A DNA stretch of 64,000 nt, taken from positions 62,001-126,000 of the forward strand of contig JAOALB010000061.1 of assembly GCA_025331125.1 (NCBI GenBank), in the 5' to 3' direction. Source of the DNA: Mycogone perniciosa (lineage: Eukaryota; Ascomycota; Sordariomycetes; Hypocreales; Hypocreaceae). Below the pieces are notes generated by a model. The model was not told the DNA's origin. It searched no databases and was given only the letters and a program-made list of their open reading frames with translations. This document shows positions 1 through 10,129 of the stretch, piece after piece. Each line of letters opens with the position of its first letter. The stretch's first letter is position 1. The position numbers and the translations under genes are program-made.

Positions 1-714
1 CAAAGTCAATCAGAGTAGCAGTCTTATTATCCTGTCCGATAACAAAGTTGTACCGGTTGCAGTCCCGATGAAGAATGCCCAGTTTATGAAGCCGACCCAG
101 AACCGCACGACAGATCTCCATGTCCTCAATGCCGGCATGACGGCCCTCGACCTTCTCCAACAGAAGCCCAATGACTCGGCCTTCCTCGTGGATATGGCCT
201 AAAAAGCGAGGGCCAATGCCGGTCCCCTGGAGCAGTTGGTATGCCTTGGTTTCCTTCTCGATGTAAGGAATCTCCCATTCAAAACGGGCTATTTTGGCAA
301 TCATTGACTGCCTGTGTGGCGAGTTGCTATCGCGTTTCCAAATGCATTCTTGGGTTCTTGGGTGAGCAGTCCCAGCTATTCTACCCTCTCGAGCTCGAGG
401 AAGTTGATCTTTTCGGTGTGCCAGATGTTCCTAACACCAGCGAGCTCAAGCTGGGAGAACTCAGATTTCAAGTCCCCGGTTGCATCTTCGCGTGATATGT
501 GCACGACATTCCAAGTATCACGATCATAGGCAATTGGTGGGAGAATCGTGGTGAAGCCGAGCGGCATATCATCCAACGCATCGCGGCTGAGAGTATTTAC
601 GTGAACAACAAGATATTTGACTCGAGTCCCAGCCAGAACCCGATAATAGCAATCTTCTCTGCCTGAGATGGACGCTTCCAGAGAGATGATTCGGGGAGGA
701 TCTGATGTCGCCAT
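1..714 (-). CDS. Fungal protein-kinase-like protein (partial, runs off left edge)
   Basis: Seen: reading leftwards from ATG at 714 the frame gives MATSDPPRI..., then after an inferred intron (about 308-384, donor GTAGAA, acceptor GCAG) continues SMIAKIARFEWEIPYIEKE, GPRFLGHIHEEGRVIG, LLLEKVEGR and GILHRDCNRYNFVIG, ending at the window edge inside a LIDF segment. Known: fungi have many small atypical kinase-like proteins (often mislabelled alpha-galactosidase A precursor) with this exact arrangement, a HxD-N catalytic loop followed by a short D-F metal-binding motif. Here the HRDCNRYN loop keeps catalytic Asp and Asn. Inference: it folds as a protein kinase or aminoglycoside-phosphotransferase-like enzyme; substrate unknown. 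The frame stays open upstream to 948, so a longer N-terminus is possible, but ATG 714 gives the start I prefer. The second-exon boundary is chosen by frame only. Confidence 0.72.
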
Positions 715-1878
715 TTCGAATCTGTGATGCCGATGTTGAACAGAAAACAGCCAGCTTGAAAGCGATCCTTGTTGGGTATTGACAACAGCCACAAACCCGC
801 TCCGGCGCCTAGTTGCCTTCTCTGCTCTTGTCACGATCCTAGAGATAAAGCCGATCAGTCGCGTCATCCACTCCAGAACCTCCACAGCACAATGGGATCC
901 AATTGTGAGAACCAGCAGGACGCAATTCTTCGTGTCGTCGCCTATCACCGACTAGATTTCGATCTTGCCTTGGTCCGGACCCGTCCACACGATCTTGATC
1001 TGGTTCAGGTTTCTCTCCGCGAACCTTTCACCAGCTCATCAGTCCATGGACTCGGTGATCTCGACTGTCTTCCTGCTGAGTTGATTCGATAATCATTCTT
1101 AGTTTGGATATTTCCTCCTACTTTCGATTCCGTCAGGTCAATAGACACGCTCGACGGGCTGCATCTCAGATACGTCAATACCAGGCCGTTTCTAAACATG
1201 GGCTGGAAGGCCTTCGTGGAGTCCTGCGCGGGAGAATCGCCTCTCACTTTACCATCCTGCACCTCTATCAACCCCTTGTGACATTAAACTGCACCTTGTG
1301 TGGTTCTTTTGGTGGCTTTCTATTTCTGCCGACGCTCACGCGGTACTGTTTCAAATGCATACTATCCTCTCTCCTTCTTCGTGTCGCATCTATCTCATCG
1401 GTATCCAAGGCCGCAAAGATGTCCCCCAATCGATTAAGCCAATTACTGCCAGTGCTACATACCGTACCTGGTGTATACTCGCTGTACAAACCTAGTCAAC
1501 GAGCCTGAGTTTACGCGTTTACAGGGCGTCATGGATCATCTGGGCTTGGATGGACTCCCAAGATGAAAGCTTGCCACAGGTGATGATGCGAAGCCCCCCA
1601 ACCTGCTTTTGAGTCAGTAGTCTGCTTGGGAGTTTAGTAGTAGTACTGTCATCCCGCCCCAAGTTGATGCCTATCAATAGGAGACAGACAGAAATGGCAA
1701 TTGATGAGGTTTACGTGGGCACCAGGTTAGACATGTTCCATCGATTGATATCATTTTGTATGTCTTTCCAGCCGTGCAATGGCAGTGATAGACCCGTTTA
1801 GTGTACAGTCTTTTCGACCCAATATCATGCCCCTTTGTATTATAGAAAACAAAATCCCTGCTGCCGTTCCCCAATCTC
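715..1878. other. Intergenic region
   Basis: Lies between the start of the kinase-like gene and the stop codon of PRP19, both on the minus strand. It must hold the promoter of the kinase-like gene and the 3' end of the PRP19 transcript. Short open frames on both strands here show no recognisable domain and no consistent codon bias. I see no RNA gene. Confidence 0.5.
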
Positions 1879-3543
1879 TCAATTCTTCACGCCGAATACA
1901 CTGACAACACCCTCGCCATTAACCACCACCAGCTTCTTCCCCGACTCGCCCCATCGCACAGCAATAGCCGGGTTGGAATTCCGGAACGGCTCGCTCCACT
2001 GCTTGCTTGACTTGGAATACTGCTGAACAGTGATGCCAGTCGCACCAACAGTTGCTAGGAACTGTCCGGTATAATCCCAAGACAGAGACTGCACGGAACC
2101 ACCAGTCTCAAGAACCTTGGAAACCGCGGCATCGCCTTCTTTTCGCAAGTCAAAGATGGTAACTGATGTCTGTCCCTTGGCCGTTGCGGCGAGCATAAAA
2201 CCGTTCTCGGAGAATGTGAGTGCTTGAACCGGAGCGCCAAGCTTAAAGACGGCTGCTTGTTCAAGCGTCTTGGTCATGTAAAGCTTGACATCACCCGCAA
2301 TAGTACCGGCGGCAAAAAGATGACCATCAGGGTGGAATGCGCATGCCGTCAGAGCTAGTATAGACTTAGTAAAGACTCATAAAACCGCCAATAACACCAT
2401 GGGATCCAACTTACAAGCATCGGCGTAGGCGCGGCTCACGCGCTTCATCAAGCCCAGATCATAGAAGACAACGCTCTTGTCTGTACCCACAGAAGCTAGC
2501 AAGTCACCACAAGGGTGCAGGCTGAGGGCTGTAGCAGGACCTGCATGCTCTGATAATGAGGCAACCTCATTGCCTGCCTCGTAAACCTTGACGCTTCCCT
2601 GACTGGTGGCAAAGAAGACCTTTGATCCAGCCCAAAGAGTGTCGGTCACTGGCTCATTTACAGGCACCGTCCTCTCCAAATTATCTGCCTCGACCGAGTA
2701 AATAGCTGCCTCGCCATTCAGACCACCCACCGCGGCATAGCTGCCTTCCAGGTCCAGGGAGGTGGCTTGTGGGACGGGCAGAGCATTCGTTGTCTGGGCC
2801 CCAAATTCTGAAATCTCCTCGGCGGAAACCCAGCCCTCGGGAACTGGGCGCTTCTTGCGGCCCTTTGATAGACTGGACAATACGTCAGTATTGGTGCATA
2901 AAGTGGATGGTGTTTGTGGCACCTACCTCTGGTGTGTCTCATCCACACGCGCCGCCAGTTCTTCTGGTAACGTCTCAACGCTATCCACCACCATCTCCTC
3001 GCCGTTTGCAGCTCCATCTGTTACGGTAACCTTGCTTAGCGAGTCTCTGGCCTCATCCCTCTCCCTCGTCAACCGCGCAATCACGCGCACCGCGGCATCA
3101 TGCTGGTACAGAGCAGTCGCAAGCTCCTCCCGCGTCCGTGCCAATTGCTCTCTCAAGTTGTACGTCTCCAGCGCTAGATTATCCCACTCGCTCTGAAAGG
3201 TAGCAAGTAGGGCGGGTATCGAGGTCAGGGCAGGAGGGCGAGGGCGGACGATGCGTGCAGACTTTATGGGGAGTAGGTCGTCGGTGGTGAGGGCGTCGCC
3301 TGTGCTTGGGTCTGTACCATTTTCGTTGATGTATTGTTCGACGAGCCGCTTCTCATAGATCACCCCTTCAAACGTGTATTAGCGGCGCCATTCTTTTGCT
3401 GGAGACGGCATGTTTGCCTACCAGATTTCTTGGACACGACAGGCTCTTGGGGAGATTCCCCAGAAACTGTATTCCAGTCAGCAAAGATGACGAAGAAAGG
3501 GTATTCCCCAGAACAAATAGTGCTACTAACTTCCACACAGCAT
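1879..3543 (-). CDS. prp19: Pre-mRNA-processing factor 19 (U-box E3 ubiquitin ligase, WD40)
   Basis: Role (family knowledge): core of the nuclear NineTeen complex that activates the spliceosome; E3 ubiquitin ligase, also in DNA repair. Seen: five exons joined in frame: 3531-3543, 3422-3466, 2927-3365, 2415-2872 and 1879-2354, with introns of 54-64 nt. The first exon is only 13 nt. The spliced start reads MLCGISGESPQEPVV, then SKKSG, VIYEKRLVEQYINENG and DPSTGDALTTDDLLPIK, the U-box at residues 1-70. A helical PRP19 coiled-coil region follows (about 70-150), then WD40-type repeats to the C-terminus, e.g. FHPDGHLFAAGTIAGDVKLY and SWDYTGQFLATVGATG. About 476 residues, normal for fungi. It is divergent from the OHCU decarboxylase gene, 560 bp apart. 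Identification is strong; exact splice sites are my reading. Confidence 0.93.
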
Positions 3544-4103
3544 TGCGACTAATCCAAAAGCTCCTCTGAGCTCTCAATGGCGTCAAGTCGTGTCGGTTGT
3601 GATTTCTGGTCCAGGCAGTAATAGTAGGTCGTAGCGGTTGTTGTTCGCGCGACCAGCATTAAAGGTTCCGACTGAGATTTTCCGGTCCACGATGCACGGG
3701 CCACTCAAAGACGCGCCAAGTTGTCACGAGTTGATAACGATACGAACTCCCGACACCTTATCGTTGCTCTTATCACATCGCTCCACCAGAATGCGGGGAG
3801 CAGGGGATGAACTTGATGCCACTCTTCCTATCTTCCTATCTTCCTATCTCCCCATCTTCCTCCTGTTCGTCTTGGATCGTCCTCCAAAGCCATTGTGGGC
3901 TGGAAATCGCTCTCTGAACCTTATCAATCACTTATAGGTGTCGAATTCTCGGGATTGGTTCTATCGCTCTCTATTACATCATTTGCAGCATCATATCTTC
4001 AATCTCCAGCCCCAACGCTGTACGACCCTTCGCTTCAGTCAACACGGCATCCTAGCGGATCGCTGCATATTATAGCATCTTTCAACGCTAGATATACTGC
4101 ACC
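3544..4103. promoter_or_regulatory. Divergent promoter region of PRP19 and OHCU decarboxylase
   Basis: 560 bp between two start codons on opposite strands. It holds pyrimidine stretches near 3820-3860 (repeated TCTTCCTA/CCCATCTTCC) on the OHCU side. No convincing TATA box was seen. A shared bidirectional promoter is inferred from layout only. Confidence 0.4.
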
Positions 4104-4725
4104 ATGGCATTGCAAAGCCTTCCTCCCATCGCCGCTCTCCATTCTTATGCGGACCTGGCGCAGACAGAGGTCCTCGACTTGCTCTTTGAGCCCAGCCCCG
4201 CCATCCACACGACTCTACTCCCCGTCATATGCACCGCCGTCTACAGGTCCTATCCGGATCTGATTGACGCCTGTCAAATCAGACTCCTTTCCCTCGCCTC
4301 CAGATCAACCGAGATCAAACCGAACCCCACGCTGCTGTCCGTTCTCGGCAGCCACCCCAGACTGGGAGAGAAGAAGATCGAATCCGCGCAATCAGCTGCT
4401 GAGCAGGCTAACATTCAGGGTGAGCCCGAGGAATTGGCAGCTCTGAACAAAGAATATGAGGAAAAATTCCCCGGACTACGATATGTGGTCTTCGTCAATG
4501 GACGTGGAAGACCCGAGATCATGGAGGACATGAAGGCGCGAATCGGCCGAAGCGACTACACAAAGGAAGTTGACGCTGCACTACAGGTATGTATGGCTGT
4601 GTTGGCCGAGCCCATGAATTATGAATAGTGCTGATAACAGCTAGGCAATGTGCGATATTGCCAAGGATAGGGCATCCAAACTGCCCGAGGAGATGAGCTG
4701 CCCGAAGCTGCCCAAAGGTCGCTAA
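4104..4725 (+). CDS. OHCU decarboxylase (ureidoimidazoline decarboxylase)
   Basis: Role (family knowledge): decarboxylates 2-oxo-4-hydroxy-4-carboxy-5-ureidoimidazoline to S-allantoin, the last step of the uricase route of purine catabolism; often peroxisomal. Seen: exon 4104-4586, a 58-nt intron (GTATGT...CTAG), exon 4645-4725, giving 187 residues. The family core is present: a PPIAAL start, LGSHPRLGEKK with the catalytic His region at about residues 79-90, SAAEQA, LAALNKEYEEKF with conserved Glu/Asn, and GLRYVVFVNGRGRPEI followed by a basic amphipathic helix. Length matches the single-domain family (about 165-190). No C-terminal SKL-type signal was seen (ends PKGR). It is neighbour to PRP19 by chance as far as can be told. 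Confidence 0.88.
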
Positions 4726-4992
4726 TCAACGATCGACATACATGCATTGGTGGGATGGTTGACAACAATTCTCTTAGCTTGCACCACTTGAAGCACCGCC
4801 GCGGATCCAGTCAGAACGCCGATAGCCTCCCACTGAGCCAACAAATGCGTCCAGGCTGTTGACATGACCTCTGGCCTATGCGCCAGGGCGTGCGAGTGAT
4901 ATTATACAGTAATTCCCAGCAATTCTTTTCCAACGTACAGCCGTTTCTAGCCACGGTCGAAGAAGTGAATATCTTGCGGACGGTTCGAGGTT
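4726..4992. other. Convergent 3' spacer
   Basis: 267 bp between the stop codons of the OHCU decarboxylase gene and the facing gene at 4993. Presumably shared 3' UTR and polyadenylation signals; nothing else recognised. Confidence 0.4.
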
Positions 4993-6072
4993 TCATCCTA
5001 TCCTCCAAGAAATGCCGTCTAGTTCATCCATGTACTCTTCGTATGTATGGTCCTCCGGGGACTGCAGATCGGACGGCGCCGATGACTTTGCGCCGAATAA
5101 AACGTCGAAATCACAATAGACATGTTCCGGCTCGTCGTCACCCAAGTGTTCCTCGTCCAAGTGGAGGAAGGCAAAGCCATCCTCCTCGTGGTCGTCATAC
5201 ATCCATGAGAGAGGTGGTCTCGGTTCTGGTGACGGCGAGTCGATGCGAGGTGAGGTGCGATCTTTAGTGGCGGCAACATCGGCAGAGGGGAGTGGCAGGG
5301 CTGCAGGTTTTGAGAGCCGACAAGCTGGAGCTTTGGCGGGCGTCTCGACTCCGGCAGTACTTATAGGAGCACTGATCGTCAATAATGGCGGCAGATGTTG
5401 CTTTGATTCTGGTGCTGGTGCTGGTGCTGGTTCCTGTGCTGGTTTTGTGGGCTGTGGCTGCCACGGTGCCTTGGCCGAGGTATCCATACCATGACGTACC
5501 GGATTCACATCGCTATCCCTCGCGGAGCCCTGATGCTTCACGATGCCGAGCCTCCTCCGCAAGCAATTCATAACCGAATACCTGAGATAGCAGGTGGTCT
5601 GCAAATGGGCGGCCCGCCTACTGATGTCGATGGTCGTAGCCATCTTGAGGAACCGCTTATCGCCGACCTGTTTGCCCTGGCGATTCAAGATGTGTGTAGC
5701 GGGCTGTGAATACGGCTGCGAGAGCCTGCTCGTAATCAGATGCGCTCTCAAGCGGCGCTTCTTGCGACATAGCGCCGCAGTGTTGGGGCCGTCGACATCG
5801 GACCCGAGGCGACAGCGCTTGGTTCCGCAGGAGAGCCGTGAGGGCGCTGTTGCGAATTCGAAGCCCTTGTGTCTTGCATGGTTTGGCGCAGTGAATACGA
5901 ATGTCATGGCATCACCATCGTGTGAGGTTGATGTTGGTGAGGTGACAAAGGCATACTTTCGCTGTGGAAGTGGTGCTGGTTCGAGGAGATAGTCTGAGCT
6001 CTTGCGCTTGGGCAATGTGGGCCTGAACTTGGATGACGATGACGATCTGGCTATGGAGTGCAATGCCGGCAT
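4993..6072 (-). CDS. Uncharacterised basic, Pro-rich protein
   Basis: One uninterrupted frame of 359 residues from ATG at 6072. Not recognised as an enzyme. Visible layout: a Ser-rich N-terminus with KFRPTLPKRKSSDYLLEP, a Phe/Val strand MTFVFTAPNHARHKGFEF at about 56-73, a strongly basic central block CRKKRRLRAHLITSRLSQPY (about 102-121) followed by SQPATHI and RRAAHLQ, a Pro/Ala low-complexity stretch (about 205-240, repeated PAPAPAPE), and a very acidic C-terminus (DDHEEDGFAF...LDEEHLGDDEPE). The basic block resembles a nuclear localisation signal, and the basic-then-acidic layout suits a nuclear regulatory protein, but this is inference. Codon use is GC-rich as in neighbouring genes. The block KKRRLRAHLITSRLSQPY looks like the part most likely to be conserved in other ascomycetes. 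Confidence 0.7.
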   Translation of the reverse strand: MPALHSIARSSSSSKFRPTLPKRKSSDYLLEPAPLPQRKYAFVTSPTSTSHDGDAMTFVFTAPNHARHKGFEFATAPSRLSCGTKRCRLGSDVDGPNTAALCRKKRRLRAHLITSRLSQPYSQPATHILNRQGKQVGDKRFLKMATTIDISRRAAHLQTTCYLRYSVMNCLRRRLGIVKHQGSARDSDVNPVRHGMDTSAKAPWQPQPTKPAQEPAPAPAPESKQHLPPLLTISAPISTAGVETPAKAPACRLSKPAALPLPSADVAATKDRTSPRIDSPSPEPRPPLSWMYDDHEEDGFAFLHLDEEHLGDDEPEHVYCDFDVLFGAKSSAPSDLQSPEDHTYEEYMDELDGISWRIG

Positions 6073-6234
6073 CCCACCACTGGCCGCGTCCCGGTGGAGA
6101 GGGTCGTGACATCATAGTGTCTGCACAGGATCGAGCAAAGAATGCATTGTCCGGGCCATGATCGCTCTCTCTATCTATGTAGGTATGGCGACAGATGGCC
6201 GCCGCGGCGTAAGCCAAGACGAGAGAGGGGGAGT

Positions 6235-6264
6235 TGTGTGGTGGTAGTGGTGGTGGTGGTGGTA
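6235..6264. repeat. (GTG)n microsatellite
   Basis: Imperfect GTG/GTA triplet run upstream of the basic-protein gene, in its presumed promoter or 5' UTR (reads CAC on the coding strand). Confidence 0.85.
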
Positions 6265-6553
6265 GCGGTTAGTGGAGGTTAGACAGAGACAGGTTCTAGT
6301 CATAGGGAGGCGACAGCATTTAGTATACTGTAGTTTACTATGGCGACATGACGGTAATTGAAAGTGTTGGAACAATAAATGTGGTATTTGTCAGAACAGA
6401 TGGTGAGGGTGAGAGTGAGGGTGGTGAAGATGGTCTGTCTGGTCTAATAAAGCGGGGAATGAATAGATGCAGAGGTGTTTGATGCAGAAAAGAGCTGTTG
6501 GGGGAACTTGAGCCGAGAGACAAACAAACCAAAGCTAAACCGGACATTGCATG

Positions 6554-6597
<44 letters not shown>
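6554..6597. repeat. (CAAT)11 tetranucleotide repeat
   Basis: Eleven perfect CAAT units. Its complement (ATTG/TTGA phase) occurs as a second array at 7305-7332, in inverted orientation. Confidence 0.95.
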
Positions 6598-6598
<1 letters not shown>

Positions 6599-6930
6599 CA
6601 TATTGTGCGTACTCCATACTAGTACCAAACATACCTTCATAAGCCTCAAGCCTCATCAATGTCTCGATCCAGCCGTCCCGAAGGCGCGGATTCGCCTAAC
6701 GAGAGAAGCAAAGGAGAGGCTGTGATGAGGCAGCGCGGGATTCCTCTTCTTGTACTAGTAATACTAATAGTAGTACTCCGTAGTATTGTTCTCAAGAAAG
6801 CTGAGGGATGGTCCGGGAAAGCAAACGGCTGTACGGAGTAGGGCGATCGACACGGATTATCCGATAAGACAAGATTATGCGGGAAGTGGCTGAAGCCTCC
6901 AGACTATGGCTTGCATGGAAGTGCGTCATT

Positions 6931-6932
<2 letters not shown>

Positions 6933-6962
<30 letters not shown>
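6933..6962. repeat. 30-nt poly(T) tract
   Basis: Thirty consecutive T on the plus strand. It could be a length-polymorphic homopolymer or the trace of an inserted poly(A) tail on the minus strand; no element was recognised next to it. Confidence 0.9.
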
Positions 6963-7209
6963 CAATGCAGCATCGGATCAAACGAGACGGATTGAAAGAA
7001 AGCATCACGATTTTGTGATATTTCTCTACTTTGTAGATAGATGGGGAGAGAATGAAGCAATGACAACACTCCGTACAGGAGGTATTGAACGAGGCGCGGC
7101 GCGACAACTGAGCTAAGATGAGAGAAATACGAGGCGCCAGGCACAGCACATGCGCTACGTCAATTAATTGGGAGATGAGAGACATGGCCATCACAAACGA
7201 GGCATTGAA

Positions 7210-7275
7210 TCTCTCTCTCTCCCCCTCTCTCTCTCTCATTCGGACAAACTCCGAGAGAGGAGAGAGGAGAGAGAG
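7210..7275. repeat. Facing (CT)n and (GA)n tracts, potential hairpin
   Basis: A CT/CCC tract (7210-7237) is followed after about 15 nt by a GA tract (7253-7275). The two are complementary, so the segment can fold into a long stem with loop CATTCGGACAAACTCC. Confidence 0.85.
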
Positions 7276-7304
7276 AAAAAAACAGCTGAGAATTCGCAGG
7301 TCGG

Positions 7305-7332
7305 TTGATTGATTGATTGATTGATTGATTGA
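7305..7332. repeat. (TTGA)7 tetranucleotide repeat
   Basis: Seven TTGA units, the inverted counterpart of the (CAAT)11 array 750 bp upstream. Confidence 0.92.
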
Positions 7333-7891
7333 TATCCGGGGGCCTCTTCCGTGGCGCCTATCGCATGCAGCCGGTTCCAAACAGGGCGTGGTATTTCATT
7401 TATTTCCCTGCAAACTCGCATGATGCAGAGAGAGGGCGCAAACATCTGAGGTCCGTTCCGGTTGGCTGTTCCTGCACCCGCGTGATCTCAAAGACTAGGT
7501 AGTATTGGCCCTGGAGCTGCAGTTCGTGATGGTGGTCACGCTGAACCCTAGACCCTTGTCAAAAGGGTGCCATTCAGTTGGGTGCGATGACAGCTTCGGC
7601 GTCATGAGCAGTCATATATCATTGTGTATTTCCCCATCATGGAGGAGACGGATGTCTCTTTGGGGAATGTGGTTTTTTAGTTTCCCATAATGATACGGAG
7701 GAGTACTACCATGTAGTAAGTAGTAGTGATGGATTCATCATCAACAAAGAGAGAATCCCCGAGCCTGACTGACTGACATCACCACCATCGCCAAGGCTCG
7801 CTGCCCAAGCCCTCACTGGTTCCATGTTCCAGAATCACAGCAGCGGCTGAGACTCCCCAATGTCCGCGCCGCACGTCACTCAGATCCAGGG

Positions 7892-10129
7892 TTACGACGT
7901 CGTCTGGCCTGGCTGCACTCTCACGCCGAAAATCTCGTTCCGCCATCCCCCCCTCTCATACTCGTAGATCTTCTGCCCTGCGTCCTGCGCTTCCCTCTCC
8001 CACACCTGCACCAGACTCCCCGGCGTGTATATCCCGCGGAAGATGCCCGGCCGCACGCCGACTCGCGTCTCGACGTCCGGGCCCGATGTGGGGACGAGCC
8101 GCGCCGCGACGGCCTTGATGAACTTCCAAAAGTCGTCCGGCCCGGCGATGCGCGTGGCGCGCAGGCGTTCGCGCGCGAAGACGAGTTCGAGGTTGAGCGT
8201 GCAGAGGCCGTCTTCAATGGCGCGTGCGATGCTGTGCTCGAGCGTTTTGCGCACGATGGGCCGGATGAAGGGCTTGAAGAACCAGGCGAGACACGAGAGC
8301 TTGGATTTGCGGATCTTGTAGTTGAGGTGGTGGATGCGGACGTGGACGTGGCGCAGAGTGATGATTTCTTCGAGACGATCGCGGCCGATTTCCACGTCGA
8401 GTGTGATGTCGATGCCGCGCTCGTCGAGGTGGAAGCTGGCGATGCCCTGGTCCATCATGCGCAGCAGACCCGAGCGCACGCGCACCCAGTATCCCAAGTC
8501 CTCTGCCGCAAGGGACAGGCCGAAGAGGTTGACGGTGAGCAGCGATGTCATGGAAGACGTCGTGCGGAAGCGGGCCTTGCGGACGTCGAGGTCGTTCCAT
8601 GTCGAGAGCTGCAGCCTGTACGGGAGGAATGACGTGTTGTTGACTGTCCGGCCAGGCTCGAGGATGAGGTTCTCGACCAGCAGATCGATTTCCGGGCTGG
8701 ACACTTCCAGTCGCGGAATGGGCAAATACTGAAGTGTTTGGATTAGAACCGGCAGAAAGACATTGGCCGCGTCCGTAACCAGGTCTTTGTTGGTGTACTG
8801 GCCCTTGGGCGAGAGCAGATGCGCGATGCGATCCGAGGTGCGAACAAGCTTCTCTATCTCGGCATCCTTTGCCACAGAACGCAACGCCGCTTCCAGACTG
8901 TCCAGAAGCTCATCAACTTTGTCGCTAATGGATGACTTGGAGGTCAGTTCCTTGGCCTTTTCGCGGACTTCTTGGAATCGGTCCTCGGCGTTGTCGAAGA
9001 AATCGGGGTCCATGAGCATATCCTGCACGAGGCTGGACAGCTGGTCAACCAGCTGCTCGAAGCTAGGGTCCGCTTTGCCGGCGTCCACGACATCAAAGAA
9101 CAGCTGCTCGACTTTGTCCCACGCATCTCGGTCGCCGAGCGATGTGACGAACATCCAGAAGTTGCGAAGAGCCCGATCTGCTTCCGGGTTGGCATCCACG
9201 TCTTCTTCCACCGCCTGGATCGTGTCAGACGCTGCGCGGGAGTATACAAGGAGATATCGCCTCAGAAGAGCCGACAGCGTGGACACTGAATCCGAGTAGT
9301 TTGGTCGCTGGCGCAGCTTGAGCACCGCTTGCTTCAGACGCTTGGTCAGCGCGGCTTGCTCATCCTCCTGGACATGCTCCTTGACGCTCTGGGCCGCTCC
9401 CTCTGCAACATCTTCCGCAGCGCTGGAGACTGCTTGGCCGACTTGAGCAACCTCTTGCTCTAGATCTTCCGTCGACGGGGCATGTTCCCCATCTCCGTTT
9501 CCGTGCGTGATGGCTTGCTGCTCCTCTTGGGAGGGCTCAACCTGCTTTCCTGCGCGACGAGCTACCTCCGACAGGGTGAATGCCGTGTCCCGAAACACCT
9601 GACGCGAAATAGTAGACAGATCCGTCAGGAAGATGCGGAAATCCGAGTTGGTAAGTAAAAGCGAGCCCACCGTCTTCAAACTCGTCACCGTAGCGGCCAT
9701 ATCAGCCCTTGCTTTGGCAGCCGAAGCTCTCTCGCGGAGCTCAGATGTGTCGACTTGTAGGCGCGCCTTGGCCAAGTACCAGATGAAGTCTTGGATCTGA
9801 TCCTCTGCGTTCTTTGCCTGCAACACGTCGATGAACTCCTTGAGCCATAGACGGGTTGTCCTGACCAAGGCTCGGCCCGAGGAGCTGAGGCCAGGGGTTT
9901 CGGGGTTCAAGACATCGGCAGAGAGGAGAGTGCGTAGCTGCGTGATGACCTGCTCGTTGGAGGGCATGTAGCCATTGGACATGGCCCGTAGCATTTGATA
10001 CGTGTGGAGTTTCTCATGGAGGCGAGTCTGCCTTGCTGTTTCTTCGTCGTACTGTGGGAGGAGAGGTTCATGTTCGCCATCTTCATCATCATGACGGCGC
10101 GATCTGCGGAATCCGAAGCAGGACAGCAT
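7892..10129 (-). CDS. HAM1-like lipid-binding (BPI-type) protein
   Basis: One exon, 745 residues from ATG 10129; an in-frame ATG eight codons upstream (10153) would add MNRFVTVK. I prefer 10129 because it puts MLSCFGFRRSRR at the terminus, with Cys4 before a basic patch, as in palmitoylated fungal Ham1 proteins. An acidic PLLPQYDEET motif follows. The N-terminal half (about 40-430) is almost wholly helical with repeated LLL...DL...VEQLFFDVVD segments, the HAM1 N-terminal region. The C-terminal half (about 440-745) has the lipid-binding BPI/TULIP-like pattern: FLPVLIQTLQYLPIPRLEV, LSTWNDLDVRKARFRT, LTLDVEIGRDR-like strands and RHVHVRIHHLNYKIRKSKLS. Role (family knowledge): membrane-associated, studied in Cryptococcus as a palmitoyl-transferase substrate affecting fitness and mating. 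The exact function in this fungus is unknown. Confidence 0.8.
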   Translation of the reverse strand: MLSCFGFRRSRRHDDEDGEHEPLLPQYDEETARQTRLHEKLHTYQMLRAMSNGYMPSNEQVITQLRTLLSADVLNPETPGLSSSGRALVRTTRLWLKEFIDVLQAKNAEDQIQDFIWYLAKARLQVDTSELRERASAAKARADMAATVTSLKTVGSLLLTNSDFRIFLTDLSTISRQVFRDTAFTLSEVARRAGKQVEPSQEEQQAITHGNGDGEHAPSTEDLEQEVAQVGQAVSSAAEDVAEGAAQSVKEHVQEDEQAALTKRLKQAVLKLRQRPNYSDSVSTLSALLRRYLLVYSRAASDTIQAVEEDVDANPEADRALRNFWMFVTSLGDRDAWDKVEQLFFDVVDAGKADPSFEQLVDQLSSLVQDMLMDPDFFDNAEDRFQEVREKAKELTSKSSISDKVDELLDSLEAALRSVAKDAEIEKLVRTSDRIAHLLSPKGQYTNKDLVTDAANVFLPVLIQTLQYLPIPRLEVSSPEIDLLVENLILEPGRTVNNTSFLPYRLQLSTWNDLDVRKARFRTTSSMTSLLTVNLFGLSLAAEDLGYWVRVRSGLLRMMDQGIASFHLDERGIDITLDVEIGRDRLEEIITLRHVHVRIHHLNYKIRKSKLSCLAWFFKPFIRPIVRKTLEHSIARAIEDGLCTLNLELVFARERLRATRIAGPDDFWKFIKAVAARLVPTSGPDVETRVGVRPGIFRGIYTPGSLVQVWEREAQDAGQKIYEYERGGWRNEIFGVRVQPGQTTS

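Larger units (their letters stand above)
6073..7891. other. Long intergenic region rich in simple repeats
   Basis: 1.8 kb between the start of the minus-strand gene at 6072 and the stop of the HAM1-like gene. It holds GTG repeats, (CAAT)11, a 30-nt T run, facing CT and GA tracts and (TTGA)7, listed separately, plus copies of TACGGAGTA-like motifs near 6775, 6830 and 7070. The open frames here run through repeats and are not credible genes. Confidence 0.6.

Noticed and set aside
1104..1508. 134-residue plus-strand frame between the kinase-like gene and PRP19
   Set aside because: No recognisable domain; overlapping frames of similar length on both strands suggest chance.
5385..5992. Plus-strand frames opposite the basic-protein gene
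   Set aside because: Antisense shadows; the minus-strand frame is longer and has the GC-rich third-position pattern.
6904..7380. 158-residue minus-strand frame
   Set aside because: Translates the poly(T), CT/GA and TTGA repeats into low-complexity Lys, Arg-Glu and Ser-Ile-Asn-Gln runs.
8234..9299. Several 100-180 residue plus-strand frames over 8.2-9.3 kb
   Set aside because: Antisense shadows of the HAM1-like gene; Ser/Arg-rich mirror composition and no domain.
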